Shown one piece after another: positions 20,289 to 31,946 of a stretch of 64,000 bases of DNA; position 1 is the stretch's first letter, and each line of letters starts with the position of its first letter. The position numbers and the translations under genes were made by a program. The stretch comes from Venturia oleaginea. Taxonomy: Eukaryota > Ascomycota > Dothideomycetes > Venturiales > Venturiaceae. The notes beneath the pieces were generated by a model. It ran no database searches and was not told where the DNA came from. It saw only the letters and a program-made list of their open reading frames with translations. The stretch spans positions 62,001 through 126,000 of the forward strand of contig JABMLP010000023.1 in NCBI GenBank assembly GCA_013176395.1. The letters are read 5' to 3'.

Positions 20289-21119
20289 TCATTCAAATAC
20301 AAAGTAGTTCTCCTGCAATGCATCATGTAATCGGGCAAACACTCCACCATGCCATGTCCTAAAGTCCTTCCATTCGTCCCCAGGCATGATAACCGAAAGC
20401 ATGTTTAGCCACCCACCCACGATCAGATCCGCATAATTCGCACATGTGCCCTCCAAATACGGCCCAGGTCCGTGAACCGTAAACAGCTGTGCCAAAGAGG
20501 TCAAAGCCTCCTTGAATCCAACCTTGAGTCCCTCTCTTGCCTCGCCCTGCATGTTCAGGTCTTCCCATGAATTCAAATGAGCCCGCTTCATCATTAGACC
20601 TTTTGCAGCTTCGGCCGTGTTTGGGTTGAAAGGGAGGTAATAGGCGTATAGCACAATATGCGAGGAAAAAGTGGCGTCGATATGTAGGTTGAACTGAGCA
20701 TATTCCTTGTTCTTGGATCCCTCGTTGCTTGTCAAGGGCGCAAAAAACGCTGTATCTTTATTCGGGCTCTGGTAATCGAGTCCGGTGCACGTAGAGTCCG
20801 GAGGGAAGAGACAGCCACCGGAGTTCGGATAAGTATCCTCGAGGTAATTGGCAATATCGAACGAGTCGCCTACGACCTTGCCCGAGGCTGGGTCCCGAAG
20901 CATAGGTAGTGTGTAGTAGTCGGAGCCATCATCAAGCTTGCGAACAGCTGGGCAACTGAGTCCTTGACGAACCTCGGGAATTTCGATGATGTCAACGAAT
21001 GTAGTCTTGAAAGACACACGTTTAAAGCCGAGGGCAAGACGAGCTTTGCTTGGGTTCGGCGCGTAGGAGCGAGTAGGGGAAGAAACGTCGTAGAAGATGA
21101 GAGGACTGAAGTCTGTCAT
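20289..21119 (-). CDS. Glutathione S-transferase-like protein
   Basis: This intronless ORF of 276 residues starts at an ATG with an in-frame stop close upstream. The N-terminal thioredoxin-like part has LIFYDVSSPTRSYAPNPSKARLALGFK, then LPMLRDP (the cis-Pro strand) and VVGDSFDIANYLEDTYP (the Ser/Asp glutathione-binding block). An all-helical C-terminal domain ends with the substrate-side helix LIVGGWLNML. The arrangement resembles fungal LigE/FuA-type (beta-etherase-like) transferases more than yeast GTT. It would act in the cytosol, conjugating or reducing small electrophiles or aromatic ethers. The exact substrate is not predictable. Confidence 0.88.
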   Translation of the reverse strand: MTDFSPLIFYDVSSPTRSYAPNPSKARLALGFKRVSFKTTFVDIIEIPEVRQGLSCPAVRKLDDGSDYYTLPMLRDPASGKVVGDSFDIANYLEDTYPNSGGCLFPPDSTCTGLDYQSPNKDTAFFAPLTSNEGSKNKEYAQFNLHIDATFSSHIVLYAYYLPFNPNTAEAAKGLMMKRAHLNSWEDLNMQGEAREGLKVGFKEALTSLAQLFTVHGPGPYLEGTCANYADLIVGGWLNMLSVIMPGDEWKDFRTWHGGVFARLHDALQENYFVFE

Positions 21120-21708
21120 TTTGGATTGGTGTTAGTGGCGATCCTGTTCGAATTTGGAGGCTTTTATAGTCAGGTCAAGGACGTACTTCAATGGTATATA
21201 AGGCTGTCGTTCACATGAAGTCGTTCGACGGTTCGACGTCATGGGCGGCCTCTACCGTATTATCCTGGCAGATTCGCTAGCTCATCTTGGCAAGGCTAGA
21301 TCCAGAAAGAGTAATAAGTGGAGCTTTTATCACGTTACCTGGATTTTAACAAAGGTCTCTCAAATTGAGACAAGAGCTACGAAGAAGCTTTTAAAGAGAA
21401 GACTCTTATTCCCCGGCAAAATCGAGAATTAATATTCTTTGAAGGAAAGGAAACGGATTGTAAGTGGAAGACCGCCAAGGCGAGCTAGCGAATTTGCCCG
21501 GATTAATACGGTATGCAAAAACCTAGAGATGTAGGTGCAACTCCAAAATATTGGTACCAATCAGAAAATGTAGCCGTGAGTATCATTGTAAATATCATTG
21601 TCGTGAGAATAAAGGAGTAAACACTGAGAACCAAAACCAAAACCAAAAGGTCTCCAACATACCCACCTCGGTACAATTTAGATTCATCTTTCCTTTCTGC
21701 TCAGTTCC
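21120..21708. other. Intergenic, no feature seen
   Basis: This lies between two minus-strand genes, with short ORFs only. It holds the GST promoter and the SPE2 3' UTR. Confidence 0.5.
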
Positions 21709-23300
21709 TCACATAACCTCACCAAGCCTTGGTGCTCCTCCCTTCCAATCGAACCTCTCATAGTAGCGGAAGACCAAATCGTACCCCTCCAGGTCGTGCA
21801 CAATCCTATCCATGCGCTTGTAGCCAGCAATGTTGTCCATGCGATCAGTCTTCTTGGCAGTAGCGATGCCGTCACCAGACCCTGCATCTTTCTTGTTCTC
21901 GAAAAGTGTCACACTGAATCGCCCAGGCTTGAAGATATTGACCACTTGCTCGACAACGTCAGCAGTCTCGCGACCACTCTGGTGCGCTGGAACATTGGTC
22001 TCAAACGAAGCATAAGAGCACTGTGGCTCTGGTGTGACATGAACAGTGAAGTAGTGATGACCGCCACGATTCTTCTTGCCGTTTCCATTCGTGGGGGGAG
22101 GTGGAATAACGCCGTTGGCAGAGAAGCCGCAAGGATTGAACATGTAAGCATCGATCTTGGCTTCTGGATGTTTTTCAACCGCGTATACATCAGAGAGACC
22201 GCAGCCCTCAGAGACGATGGTGCCCAATGCGTGGCCTTCTGTGGTAAGCTCCTCAGGCAAAGTCAGATCATCTTCGTCGGAGGAATACTGGCTATTGTCC
22301 GAAGAAGTCTGCTCAAAGACATCGAAACCATCGTCGTTTCTGGCATGGATGTTGGCTATCTCCTCTCGAATGGTTCCCAAGGCCTTCACGCTGTTCTTCT
22401 TGGCCTTCTGGAAGTGATGGCCTTCCGCGACCGCACTCGCGTCCTCGAGATAGAATTGACGAGCATTCTGCTCATCGAGATCGGTCATGAGAATTTCCAG
22501 GGTCTCATCATCTTCTCCGCAGCGCACTGCTTTCTTTGGATAAGGAAAGTCCAAGAACTTGGTCTCCGTTGGCTCTCTGTCAGGACTAGCAGGTGGTGTC
22601 AATTTGGTGTCCGGCCCAGTCGTGTAAAGATACCAATGATCTCCATTCATCTTCCCAATCATGTAAGCGCTACCGCCAAGGAACATCTTGTCCAAGAAGC
22701 GGACCTCGTCGCGCCAGCTGCGGTGTGGACCACGTTGCTGGTTGGGGAAAAGAAAATTCTTGCGACTGTAAAAGATGCGGTAAGGAGTGGCCGCGGCGGA
22801 AATGCTTCGTGGAAGGTTGGCGGGCACATTTGAGAAGCCTGCTGAGAGGGCAGCAATCTCCAGCATGCGTGGGAGGCCGCAAAGGAGTGTCGTGGTACCA
22901 CAAGTCTTGAGGATGAGTTTGTGAGGCCATACGAACATGCTAGACTCTGAGAGGAGGTAGCCATCAACAGTGTCTGACTCTAGAACTGAGAGCACTTTGC
23001 AATTGACCAAATCGAGCATTTCCTTCCAGATATCGGCGGGAACAGCCTTGAGTCCATTAGGGGCGCATGTAGCCGGTAAGGCTTCGGCATCAGGGGCGAA
23101 CCATACTTCAAGAAGCTTCTCGGGACCTGTCTCAAAATTAGCATATGCCAGTCTTCCACATCATTGTAACTTGACTCACCCTCGAATGCCGTGCTGGAGT
23201 CTAGATCCACGGTTGCATCGTGATTGATTGTCAAATGAGGCGTCCCAGTATAGGAGGACGGCGAAGCTGTATAGTTCCTGGGAATCTCAATGTTGACCAT
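21709..23300 (-). CDS. SPE2: S-adenosylmethionine decarboxylase proenzyme
   Basis: This enzyme makes decarboxylated AdoMet, the aminopropyl donor for spermidine and spermine synthesis, in the cytosol. Two exons, 23300-23180 and 23126-21709 (53-bp intron), give 512 residues. The self-cleavage site is LSESSMFVW, where the chain breaks between Glu and Ser near residues 101/102 and Ser becomes the pyruvoyl cofactor. The conserved Cys (KTCGTT) follows about 14 residues later. Other family blocks are the early Phe-Glu-Gly, RIFYSRKNFLFP, MIGKMNGDHWYLYTT, YMFNPCGFSANG and the YASFETN block. An acidic Ser/Asp insert after residue 290 or so is seen in other filamentous fungi. The 5' flank to 23720 has no ATG on the sense strand, so the short regulatory upstream ORF known from some eukaryotic AdoMetDC mRNAs is absent here. 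Confidence 0.96.
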
Positions 23301-24606
23301 CTCCTTTTATATGCTTGACGCAAAGCGTGCGACTAGCTCTGATTATATGAAAGTTGTGGTGGAACTGAGAGGTGGAGCTCCTGCCAGACGAACTGTGCGG
23401 TGTCCGCCTAGGAAGAGAAGGCCCACGGTCTGTGGGAAATTTTGGAGGCTGGCTTGAGCCAGCAGCAGTGTAGTGTTTGGAAGAGACGTCGAAGGGACGT
23501 TATGGAGGTCGCGCGGAGAGAGGGACAAAGACTGCCTTGGTCGGCGGAATTGTGGCTATCGGATGTAGTCCTCGCACTGTAGATTCCGATACCTTGGGTA
23601 AGTATCGGGTCTGGCAGACGAGGTTATCTGCTACTTTTTGTGGATTGTAGTTTGGTGGTGAATGGTATCGTTAGTCGTGCTATCGAGGCCTATTCAACGA
23701 AAGTCAGTGATGTGCCAGCGGTTTATAGTTGTTTCCAGCAAAGTCGCCGCTTCCCGCTCCCGTACAGCCTCGTCAAGCTTCTTTGAATGTGCCGAAAAAA
23801 GCGACAGGACAGCGGCCTGAGGCACGAGGAACTCACTTTGCTGGCTTCCCTAGGATTTTCACAAGGTCTTCTGAAGGCATGGAACGGAGACTGGTAGACG
23901 ATTGGATTCTAAGAAGAAAATGTCAAAGATTAAAATATCTTATCATTCGGAAAGAGTCAACGGATGAATCTCTTGGTGTTGGTCGTATGTGGAGAGCAGT
24001 TCGTGGTGAGGCGAATGTTTTGTGACCAGCAAAGTTTTCGGGGACGGGGACCAAGCTCTTAATGAGTTGTGGGGGCCTTTCCCCGGTGTCTTATCGATTA
24101 AGGTAGGGAGGCCAGCTTGTTCGATGATGGGGATAGGGAGGACGGGCTTTGATTTTTTGCAGTTCAAGGAACGCAGCAGTAGCTTGTGGGAGAATGGTGG
24201 CGTGTGGTTGCTTTGCGGCAATTTTGAAAGACACGGCTGGCTGCAAAGCCACGTCATGTGCAAAAGCCCTGGTCTATAAATAATATAGCTATTCATTCTA
24301 CTACAACAACCTATTCTTTTTCACAATCGGTGTGAACAAGGAAACTCTCTACTGCTCGCCATTTACAACCTCAGGCGCCATATCGGCCCTTTTACTATCT
24401 GCAAATTATTCCTCGCTGAACATCTTCGCCGTTCCCGCCCCAAGTGTCCCCCTTTTGTTCTCTCTTCCGTACGAGGCTGGAGGTGCATCGGTATAGCACT
24501 TGACTCAGGGAGTCTTGCTCGAAGGGAAGGCTGATACAAATGGCTGCACTCGTATTTTTGAAGAGGATTTTGGCGTTGGGCGGGCCTGGTATCTAGTGTT
24601 GTTCAT
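23301..24606. other. Promoter region of SPE2 and spacer
   Basis: This is a GC-mixed region with short ORFs only. A CT/GA-rich leader lies just upstream of SPE2. I see no supported gene. Confidence 0.45.
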
Positions 24607-24849
24607 CTACTGAGGCTTCGTAAGTAGAGCGAGCTTGAGTCGCAGGTATGCTTGTATGGCTGGATCCGAGGACGAGCCGGTAGACGCATCAACCTGATAG
24701 CCATTCTGAGGCCTTGCTGGCACTACTGGTCGCTTAGGAACATCGCTTGCCCATGACTGGATTATGGAGGCTTGACTCTCTGGGAGGATCTGGTGAGGGG
24801 TTGAGGTTTGTTGAGATGTCATGATCGAGATTGATGATGTGTCTGTCAT
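24607..24849 (-). CDS. Small Ser/Thr/Gln-rich hypothetical protein
   Basis: This 80-codon ORF starts from an ATG at 24849; the frame is open further upstream. The first half is Ser/Thr/Gln-rich, the second has Pro-Val-Val-Pro-Ala-Arg-Pro, and the end is a short amphipathic helix (YLRLKLALLTKPQ). Composition is protein-like, but no domain is recognised. It may be the last exon of a gene whose upstream exon I could not define. Confidence 0.35.
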   Translation of the reverse strand: MTDTSSISIMTSQQTSTPHQILPESQASIIQSWASDVPKRPVVPARPQNGYQVDASTGSSSDPAIQAYLRLKLALLTKPQ

Positions 24850-26708
24850 GATGTCTGAAGTTTTGGAACGACGGTCCGTATATATTGTTGAGTGATGGTT
24901 TGCAAATCTTGAGTAGCGGTTTGCAGCTTTTGAACGATTGTTTGAGATCGAGTATAGTGAAACAGGGTCTGAGGAATTTGAAGAGACAACGTGCACCTTT
25001 TTGAAATACAAAGAACAATATTAGCGTGATGTAGGGACAACGAGATGGGTTTAGGATGTGCAGGTTCAACCGAAGCCCACCTCACCTAGACTGCATCTTG
25101 AATCATGGCTGTAAAGCCATGGGAGGAGAAGGCGATGTAAAGGCCAGAGACGGCACAACGACCATATATCTGGGTCGAAATACACAGCTGGTGCACCCTT
25201 ATTGGGATCGGTCATAAACTCAAACGACACACACGATCAAGTAAACAAGACAAATAGACAAGGGAGAAGCGATGAAATCCGTACATAAAAGAAATCTGAC
25301 CAATCCCGATTGACCAATGTGACAGTGGCTTGGGATGGAGAATGCTTAATACTCGCCAACTATCATGACTCGTCCAAAATTCGTCAAGGAGAGTCCGGGA
25401 CTCCGGACTATGGGTACGATTGAGGTCCAAAAGGAATCAGACCCCTGTCGAGATGAAGGAGTTGACAAATAACGGGCGTAGCATGAAGAAAGAGCCCTGC
25501 ACACATCAGCTGAAAGTTGGAGGAGCACGCAGGTATTTGAAATAGAAGTAGACTCAGTGGTCGGCTTATTGGCCGCATACCGGTCAGCGCGGTTGAATAA
25601 TGAAGGTCGGGCGGGATGTTTTCAAATGCTTGCAGCGATTGAAGAAATCAGACGTGTGAGATTGGAGGGAGAGGAGAAGCAAAGAAAAGAAGAGATTGGA
25701 AATCGTCGCCATCACATCACGGGACCGCCATGATTTGCAATTCCGTCTCCGTCCGACTCGGCTGAAACCATGCCGCTCTCTCGATCTCCTCGACTTCAAT
25801 GCGTGCAGAAATACTCTCGCGCGATCATAAGATGCATGCCATCTGTCAAAGGGAGACCAAGAACCGATCACAGGCCAAAATGATTGGCAAATCGAGCGTT
25901 TCTTTGCAGACAATTGGATGCTTCTCTCTCTTTCGTCCCACCTTTTGGCTGTCGACTGAAGCCACTCCAACCCCTTCAATGCCTTTCATCACAATCACAT
26001 CGATCCCATCATACGGGTCCCAGGATTCGTCGAGTCGTGAAGCGAAGATCAATGCACTTCGACATGCCGAAGAACTTTATTCTGGGCTGAGAGACTAAAA
26101 GTTCCCCTGGTGCGCGTGGTTTGGACAGAGTAGAGCAGATGAAAGGTCATTTGTCATGTTCACAACGTCTGGGGGGGGGGGGGGGGGGGGATGATCCGAA
26201 GATACAATTGTTGGTGAATCGCGATTCAGGTCTCACCATCAAGGTCTGTTGCATCTACGATCGTGTGTCAACTCCCTTGCTTCACACTGGCCGATCGAGA
26301 AGGTGTGAATCGTGAATCCAACAGTGGGCTAGACCATGCGAATCAAGAAAAGTGCTGAATATGCTTTCCGCAAAGGGGGATCAAGTAAATATACTATTAC
26401 AAGGTTGATATGTCGCCGAGATTGCAAACAAACTTATGAGAACTTCCGTCTAGCAATATGCCCACCCGCTGGTATCGAACGATTGAACTGACCCAAGCCA
26501 CCAGCACAAATCTCGCCAACGCTACTCGCGTCCAAAATCTAGAGCCTCAATCCAAAACCCACAAGATGCAGTCCGTATATGCCGTAAGTATTCCCACGCT
26601 AATGCACAAATCTGATCCCCCCTCTAATGCAACAGTGAAAATGAGCAAGCCGAAGTGAACACTCCCGAGCAAGGTAAAGAAAGACAAAGTGCTAAAAGAA
26701 CCACCCCC
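24850..26708. other. Intergenic, with G20 homopolymer
   Basis: Only short overlapping ORFs occur here, with no domain. The run of 20 G at 26171-26190 is the only notable feature. Confidence 0.45.
26171..26190 (+). repeat. Poly-G run of 20
   Basis: Twenty consecutive G residues were read directly. Its true length in the genome may differ, because homopolymers are error-prone. Confidence 0.9.
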
Positions 26709-28409
26709 TCATGAATCCCAGATTGGCCCGAACGCCGGCACTCCACGACATTCAAGGCCCCGCACCACCCTGGACGTAAGAGCCCTATTCGAGATAACAA
26801 TCACAGCTTCGGCTTGACTATCTTTGTACATGTTGTAGGCCAGCTGTGCAATATCAATCCGACCCCATAAGCTCGAGTCGTAGATCTGCGCCTCTGGATC
26901 AGCCCGCCGCACCACATCAACCACTGAGCTTCCATAAGTCAATTCTGGATTTCTTGTGGACCAGAGAACTCGACATCTGAGACTGGGGCACCCATTGAAC
27001 AGCCCGATACATGGTCCAATGCCCGATCCAGTCGCGACTATGACTACCGGCCTGAACATGGTTGCAATGCGCAGAACACCCCATGTTGGACTGCCCTTGG
27101 TTGAGAGACGCTTCGGTGGGTTATCGATCATTCGTCTGGTCCAATCGCCGGCGTTGGAGACAATGATAGAAAAGCCGGGCCTGCCGTCGGGTTCAGGAAT
27201 TGTCGCAAAAGCGTGTGTCTCCCGAACGATGTTGTCGGAAATGCGGATGACTCTACAAGGGGGCATAATGCTGTCCGTTTTAAAATGGATTCGGGTCGCA
27301 TGATTAGACAGCTTCTCAACCTCGACCACGAAGTTGTGTTTGGCCCGGAGCCAAGGGTAGATGATCAGTGCCGTCAAGATCAACAACATCCAGAAGGTTG
27401 GTACCTTCATTAATGTTGTACCGACTGGTTTGTGCCGTTGGAAAGCACTGGTGAGGTTAAAGACTATCGTCTGTAACCAGAAAGAAGCCAGAAGCAACCA
27501 ACCACAGAAGCGATGCGATGCCTCAAAGTAGTTGTGCATATGGCTTCGCACGCGTGGGTGAGATGCGCTAACGATAGCTACAAAGAGGAACCAGTTCAGT
27601 CCTGTCAAGGCGAGGTTCAATCGATCCATGAAAGAGAATTCCCCTTGCCATCGAATGCTGTCGTAGATGGACCCCACCGTGAAGGAAGTGTACCAGAGCC
27701 CGGCCATGAGCCCGGCGCCACTATGGACGCCGCCATAGCAGTACACTTTGGCGATGACTCGACGGACACGCAGCGGTGTAGTCGCAGGGACATGCACCAC
27801 GAAAACACGGAACAGAAAGTTGACGAAATGTTCGTTCCTCATGATGATTGCTGCGACGAGGTTGGTGGACACTGCCGTGAGCATGCCCCTCAATTGGTTC
27901 TCTATGGAGAAATTTTGAGAGGGGTCGTGGTAGATATCGGGGGCGCGTCGGATGAGTCGATAGTTGATGCACGCCCATGCTCCGAGGTTGGCGAGGACCA
28001 CAATGGCTAAAAGGCGATAATATGTGGCAAAGAAGCGCCATCGGAGAGCTCGATACAGTCTGTTCCCTCGTTTCGGCGGTAACGGATCGTCGATGGGTGA
28101 CATTGTGGACAGGGTGTGAGAGGTCAAGGAAGAAGACGAACGTGTTGGTCGTAGCGAGTAGGCGTTGAGCTGTTTCTCCAGGTCGTTCTCAACGAATTTG
28201 AGGTCAGAGCGGTAGGCATTGGCAGGCATTTGTGTGCTTTTCGCGACGTCTTGGATGTTGTAGGGGACTGTTAGCTGCTTAGTGGGGACTTTGGCATGAT
28301 GGTGGTTATGCAAGTGGGTGCTGTTGGAGTTGCTGTTGGGCTTGCTGTTGTTGTTGTTGTTGACTTTGGACTCCTGTGACCGACAGGAGTCTGGATTTTG
28401 AGAACACAT
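26709..28409 (-). CDS. tmpA: TmpA-like transmembrane oxidoreductase
   Basis: This ORF has no intron and about 566 residues from the ATG giving MCSQNPDSC; a later Met is possible. The N-terminal 130 residues are disordered and Asn/Ser/His-rich. Several transmembrane helices follow (FFATYYRLLAIVVLANLGAW, LVAAIIMRNEHFVNFLF, LNLALTGLNWFLFVAIVSA and others). The C-terminal half looks like a ferric-reductase/FNR-type flavin and nucleotide domain, with VVIVATGSGIGPCIGLF as the dinucleotide-binding loop and a C-terminal CRGVPAFGPIWDS. Size and order match Aspergillus nidulans TmpA, a membrane oxidoreductase that influences conidiation; in many genomes such proteins are mislabelled as nonribosomal peptide synthetase parts. 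Heme-ligating His pairs of true ferric reductases are not obvious. The identity rests on recognition, not alignment. Confidence 0.75.
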   Translation of the reverse strand: MCSQNPDSCRSQESKVNNNNNSKPNSNSNSTHLHNHHHAKVPTKQLTVPYNIQDVAKSTQMPANAYRSDLKFVENDLEKQLNAYSLRPTRSSSSLTSHTLSTMSPIDDPLPPKRGNRLYRALRWRFFATYYRLLAIVVLANLGAWACINYRLIRRAPDIYHDPSQNFSIENQLRGMLTAVSTNLVAAIIMRNEHFVNFLFRVFVVHVPATTPLRVRRVIAKVYCYGGVHSGAGLMAGLWYTSFTVGSIYDSIRWQGEFSFMDRLNLALTGLNWFLFVAIVSASHPRVRSHMHNYFEASHRFCGWLLLASFWLQTIVFNLTSAFQRHKPVGTTLMKVPTFWMLLILTALIIYPWLRAKHNFVVEVEKLSNHATRIHFKTDSIMPPCRVIRISDNIVRETHAFATIPEPDGRPGFSIIVSNAGDWTRRMIDNPPKRLSTKGSPTWGVLRIATMFRPVVIVATGSGIGPCIGLFNGCPSLRCRVLWSTRNPELTYGSSVVDVVRRADPEAQIYDSSLWGRIDIAQLAYNMYKDSQAEAVIVISNRALTSRVVRGLECRGVPAFGPIWDS

Positions 28410-30812
28410 CAGGGCGCGGAAGCAGCCGCTGCTACTGTGGGATGATGCAGCGGGATCTCGGTGCGTACCTATCTTTCGATTTGCTTTTCCGGAGTGGGCG
28501 GCCAGGTAGAGAAGCGGCGATGGATGAGGTAGCCGATGTCGAATGGCTTCAGTTTGCAATTGCTCCGGGTAACAACTTGATATCAGGTACACGGGATCAG
28601 AAGGCGGGATCCATCATGTCTTTTCTAGCCGTCGGCAAACCGAAGCCGCCTCCATGGACCAAATCCACCCATGAGGTTCGAGGCCTATAGCATGCAACCT
28701 TGGCCTCTCGTGTCACGTCGTGCGAGCGGTCAAGCAGATGCGGCAATGCCATGGAGCTGGCAGTATCTCCAACGGATCTAGGTTGACGGGTCCATCTTCA
28801 GCTCACTGAAGACGGCAGCGAAGGACGGGTAACATCGCCATTGATCATTGGCTCCCTGTATAGCGTATAGCGCTGCATCTGGCGCCCTCTTTGTTCTGCC
28901 ACGAGGAGACGTGCACGAAACCTAGCTTTGCCCTCCGGCTTCACTGGTACCGATGTGGAAAACCCGGATGAGATCCTAATGCATGTCCAGTTATCAGCTA
29001 AGGAAAACCATTTGCTAGCCGTATCTCACCGTCGCTTGGCAGTTGAACGGTTCGTTGCTTGCGAGGCTAGACTCAGGAGCGCGAAGACCCATCTATACAC
29101 AGCCTTCTAAGCTCACGCACGCCTGCCACTATGTCCCTATGCTTGTCCTTGTACATGTTATATCTGCAGAATCCTCATGGCACGCGTGCAATCTTTATGC
29201 CACGAGGAATTCTTTGTCTATGTCCACTCCTCGAATTATCATTGGCCATGCTCGTATATTCCATTCACTGCCACGTTCGTTGCCTTGTTCAGCATCATAC
29301 CAACTGCATCACGTCTGGTTAAGCGTACTAACAGATCTGATATAGCCATGAGAAAACGATTCCCTGCCCACTGTCAGTCAATCTCGTCACCAAATCAGCG
29401 CCATCAAAATGACAGACCCGTATGGAGACTGCAGTGAATCCACGCACAGCATTAATTCAGGGCCCAAACATGTCAACGCTGTGCAGCAGATGGCATCTCG
29501 CTCCATTGGCCGCCAGTAAGCTTATCCTCTATTTTGCGGCAGGGCTTTTCCTTGGAGGTCAGTTGCACAATCATCATGTCCGCTAGTCTTCGAGCCACCC
29601 TCTTGAGCTACTCTTTACTTGTCAGAAGAGGGCATTATGCCACTCCACAAGTAACGAATTATCTCTATCCGGGCTCCTGGAATTCTCAAGGTTGCAAATA
29701 ACAAAAGCGCCGAGGACGCCACAGACGTCCACTCGTGAAATGGTAGGCTCGGCTTGATCCGAGGAAGGGTGGTCAATTCTTTACAAACAAAGAAAATCTG
29801 ACTTCTGATTGCCAGACGGTTCGCCCGGATACCTGAACCCAGCAAATGCTAGAAGACGAAAATGACAGGCCGCATTCTCTTCGTCTCCAAAAGCTACGGT
29901 CTACACGAACAAGCCTGCGAGGTAAAAGTTGGCCAAGAAACATGTCATATGCTGTGTCAGTTTGGGCGTCTCCCCATCCACCCTTTATGGTCGTATTACC
30001 TCTTCTGGCACCAACGATTACTGCTAACACGATATCTGACCTGCAATATTCAGCAGTTTGTCGATTCAAACCTCCACGCTGTCGTTGCGAAAAGCTCTTT
30101 TCATTAGACTTGACCGTTGCATAATCCCGTAGGCCTGAAGTCCCTAGAGCAGCTATCTATGTGAGCAATCCGTCGACCGGGGACAAAATAATCCCTCGGG
30201 GAGACTTTCCCCGTCGCACAGAGCGTGGCCGATGCAAGAAACCGTTGCAAGACAGCAAAATCTTCGCCCGATTTAGAGCCTTGCAGGGCCTTGTGGACTG
30301 GCAGATATGCACAATTTTTTACTTGCATACAACATGCAGACTTAAAGTTTGTCTTGTACATTGTTGTCAGTGCGGTCCACATTCTATACCTCGTGCTCAA
30401 TTTGCGCTCTGAAATGTATTATGGTCACCGCCTCGTCCTTGGATGAGTCTTCGCTAACCTTTGAACAGAGACACCTTTTCGGATAATACCGAGAACCGGA
30501 TAATCAGAGAGGGCGCACGATTCGAGAGTCTACCGTCGCCCCGATCACACCAAAAATGTTACTTGACTTCATGCCCACAGTCTTTCGAGTGGACTCCCGT
30601 CCGATGCGATTCCTTTCAGCAAACCAAGTCTCACAGTACTACCCTTCCGTAGACCGGGAGCAATCACAGTGTTAATTTCTGCCAAATGTTGATAAACATC
30701 CCTCGGAGTCTGTCCATTCTGCATCGACCCTGCATATGGCTCTCCCCTGAAATGTGTTACGAGCACCGTTGAGATGCCTGTGTATCGCGGACTGTCACCG
30801 TTTACTTAATAC
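28410..30812. other. Long gene-poor region
   Basis: This covers 2.4 kb with only short overlapping ORFs on both strands and no domain signature or convincing splice pattern. The left end is the promoter of the TmpA-like gene. No repeat structure was seen. Confidence 0.4.
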
Positions 30813-31067
30813 TCAGTAATATACTTCGGCGCGGGGACGCACGCCATCACAACCACCACCCTTTCGGGCGACCCATCTACCCACTATCATTTCGTAGAGT
30901 TCCTCCAGAGGTTTTTGAGAAACCACCTCGCATTGCACCGCTAACAGCAATCGCCCTTCAGTTCCCAGTGGTGCGATGAAATCATACCGCCGGTCGAAGT
31001 TGGCGGCTTTGGCTTTGATCAAATACATCAGCGGTGACACTCGATCGCAAGCGTACGCGTACGACAT
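30813..31067 (-). CDS. Small hypothetical protein (tentative)
   Basis: This 84-codon ORF starts from the ATG giving MSYAYACDRV; the frame is open a further 22 codons upstream. Composition is globular-protein-like, with alternating hydrophobic residues (GRLLLAVQCEVVSQKPLEELYEMIVGR), and the end is basic. No family is recognised. A further open frame just upstream (31103-31285) might be an earlier exon. It could also be a remnant, given the gene-poor surroundings. Confidence 0.3.
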   Translation of the reverse strand: MSYAYACDRVSPLMYLIKAKAANFDRRYDFIAPLGTEGRLLLAVQCEVVSQKPLEELYEMIVGRWVARKGGGCDGVRPRAEVYY

Positions 31068-31946
31068 GGAGACCGTTGTGTGTTGCGCATGACTTTTATA
31101 CTCTACCAGGGAAGGAGGGGCCCTGAGTTCCACAAACCAAGATTCCCTTTTGGCCGTGAATTCAGCGGATCAAGTCTCTCCATCGCAGTTTTCATCTCAA
31201 TAGGGAAATTATAAAGGAACGTGGGCCCGAAATCAATGTGGTGAGCAAGACAATCGCAAAATATAACCGCGTAGATTTCATGCAAATTTGCTCCTCTAAG
31301 ACGCTGGTCCTCGGAACAGCCTCTCGCTACTAAGAATGGGAGTCAGAGCCCAACACACTATTGCATGCTACGTACCATTTCGCGGTAGCTAACCGACAGC
31401 TTAAAGCCCGACCAACAGCAACAACAACGTCCTAATGCGGTAATACTCCCATTTGCCACGCATCATAGCTTGCTTTTAATGCAGCATATATCCTCACAAA
31501 TAATTCTCCGACTCGACCACCTTTTTTGCCTTTTCTCCTTGATGGCTTACAGTACGCCTTATCTGCTCACCGTCTCCACAATCCTGTCAGAATATTTCCG
31601 TGGTGGCATTTCACCATCCACCTCCACCAGCCACGGTTCCGCTGAACACACCTTTCCCCTCGCACTGTCAAATCAGATGGTGGACATCATGGCAGTTTGA
31701 CAACACCTGGTTGACATGATGTAAGACCGTTTGGCAGGTTCCAAAAACAAGTCTCCCACGTGTTGAGAACCGATTGAGTCCACCATGGCGCCCGATTTGG
31801 GACTTACCCTCCAACTTCACTCCTCATGCTTCACTAGTTAGGAAACTCGGGGCCATAACAAACTTCATCTATACATTCTTAGCTTGAATCCGCAGACCGG
31901 GCACCAATCTCTGTACACACGACTCTCCTCTCTACAACTAGTAGTG
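31068..31946. other. Promoter side of the rhodopsin-domain gene, no feature seen
   Basis: Short ORFs only, with no recognisable regulatory motif that I can support. Confidence 0.4.

Noticed and set aside
21796..22833. Long plus-strand ORF (345 codons)
   Set aside because: It is antisense to SPE2, whose family motifs are unambiguous on the minus strand; composition is that of a shadow frame.
23301..23720. Upstream regulatory ORF expected for AdoMet decarboxylase
   Set aside because: No ATG exists on the sense strand in this leader, so there is no canonical uORF within 420 bp.
26440..26500. T-loop-like GTTCGATACC, considered as a tRNA
   Set aside because: The flanking bases do not pair as a T-stem and no other tRNA arms are visible.
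27513..28010. Plus-strand ORF of 165 codons
   Set aside because: Antisense to the transmembrane region of the TmpA-like gene.
31470..31700. Plus-strand ORF of 76 codons with a hydrophobic start
   Set aside because: No clear signal cleavage, no domain and no link to the downstream rhodopsin-domain gene in phase.
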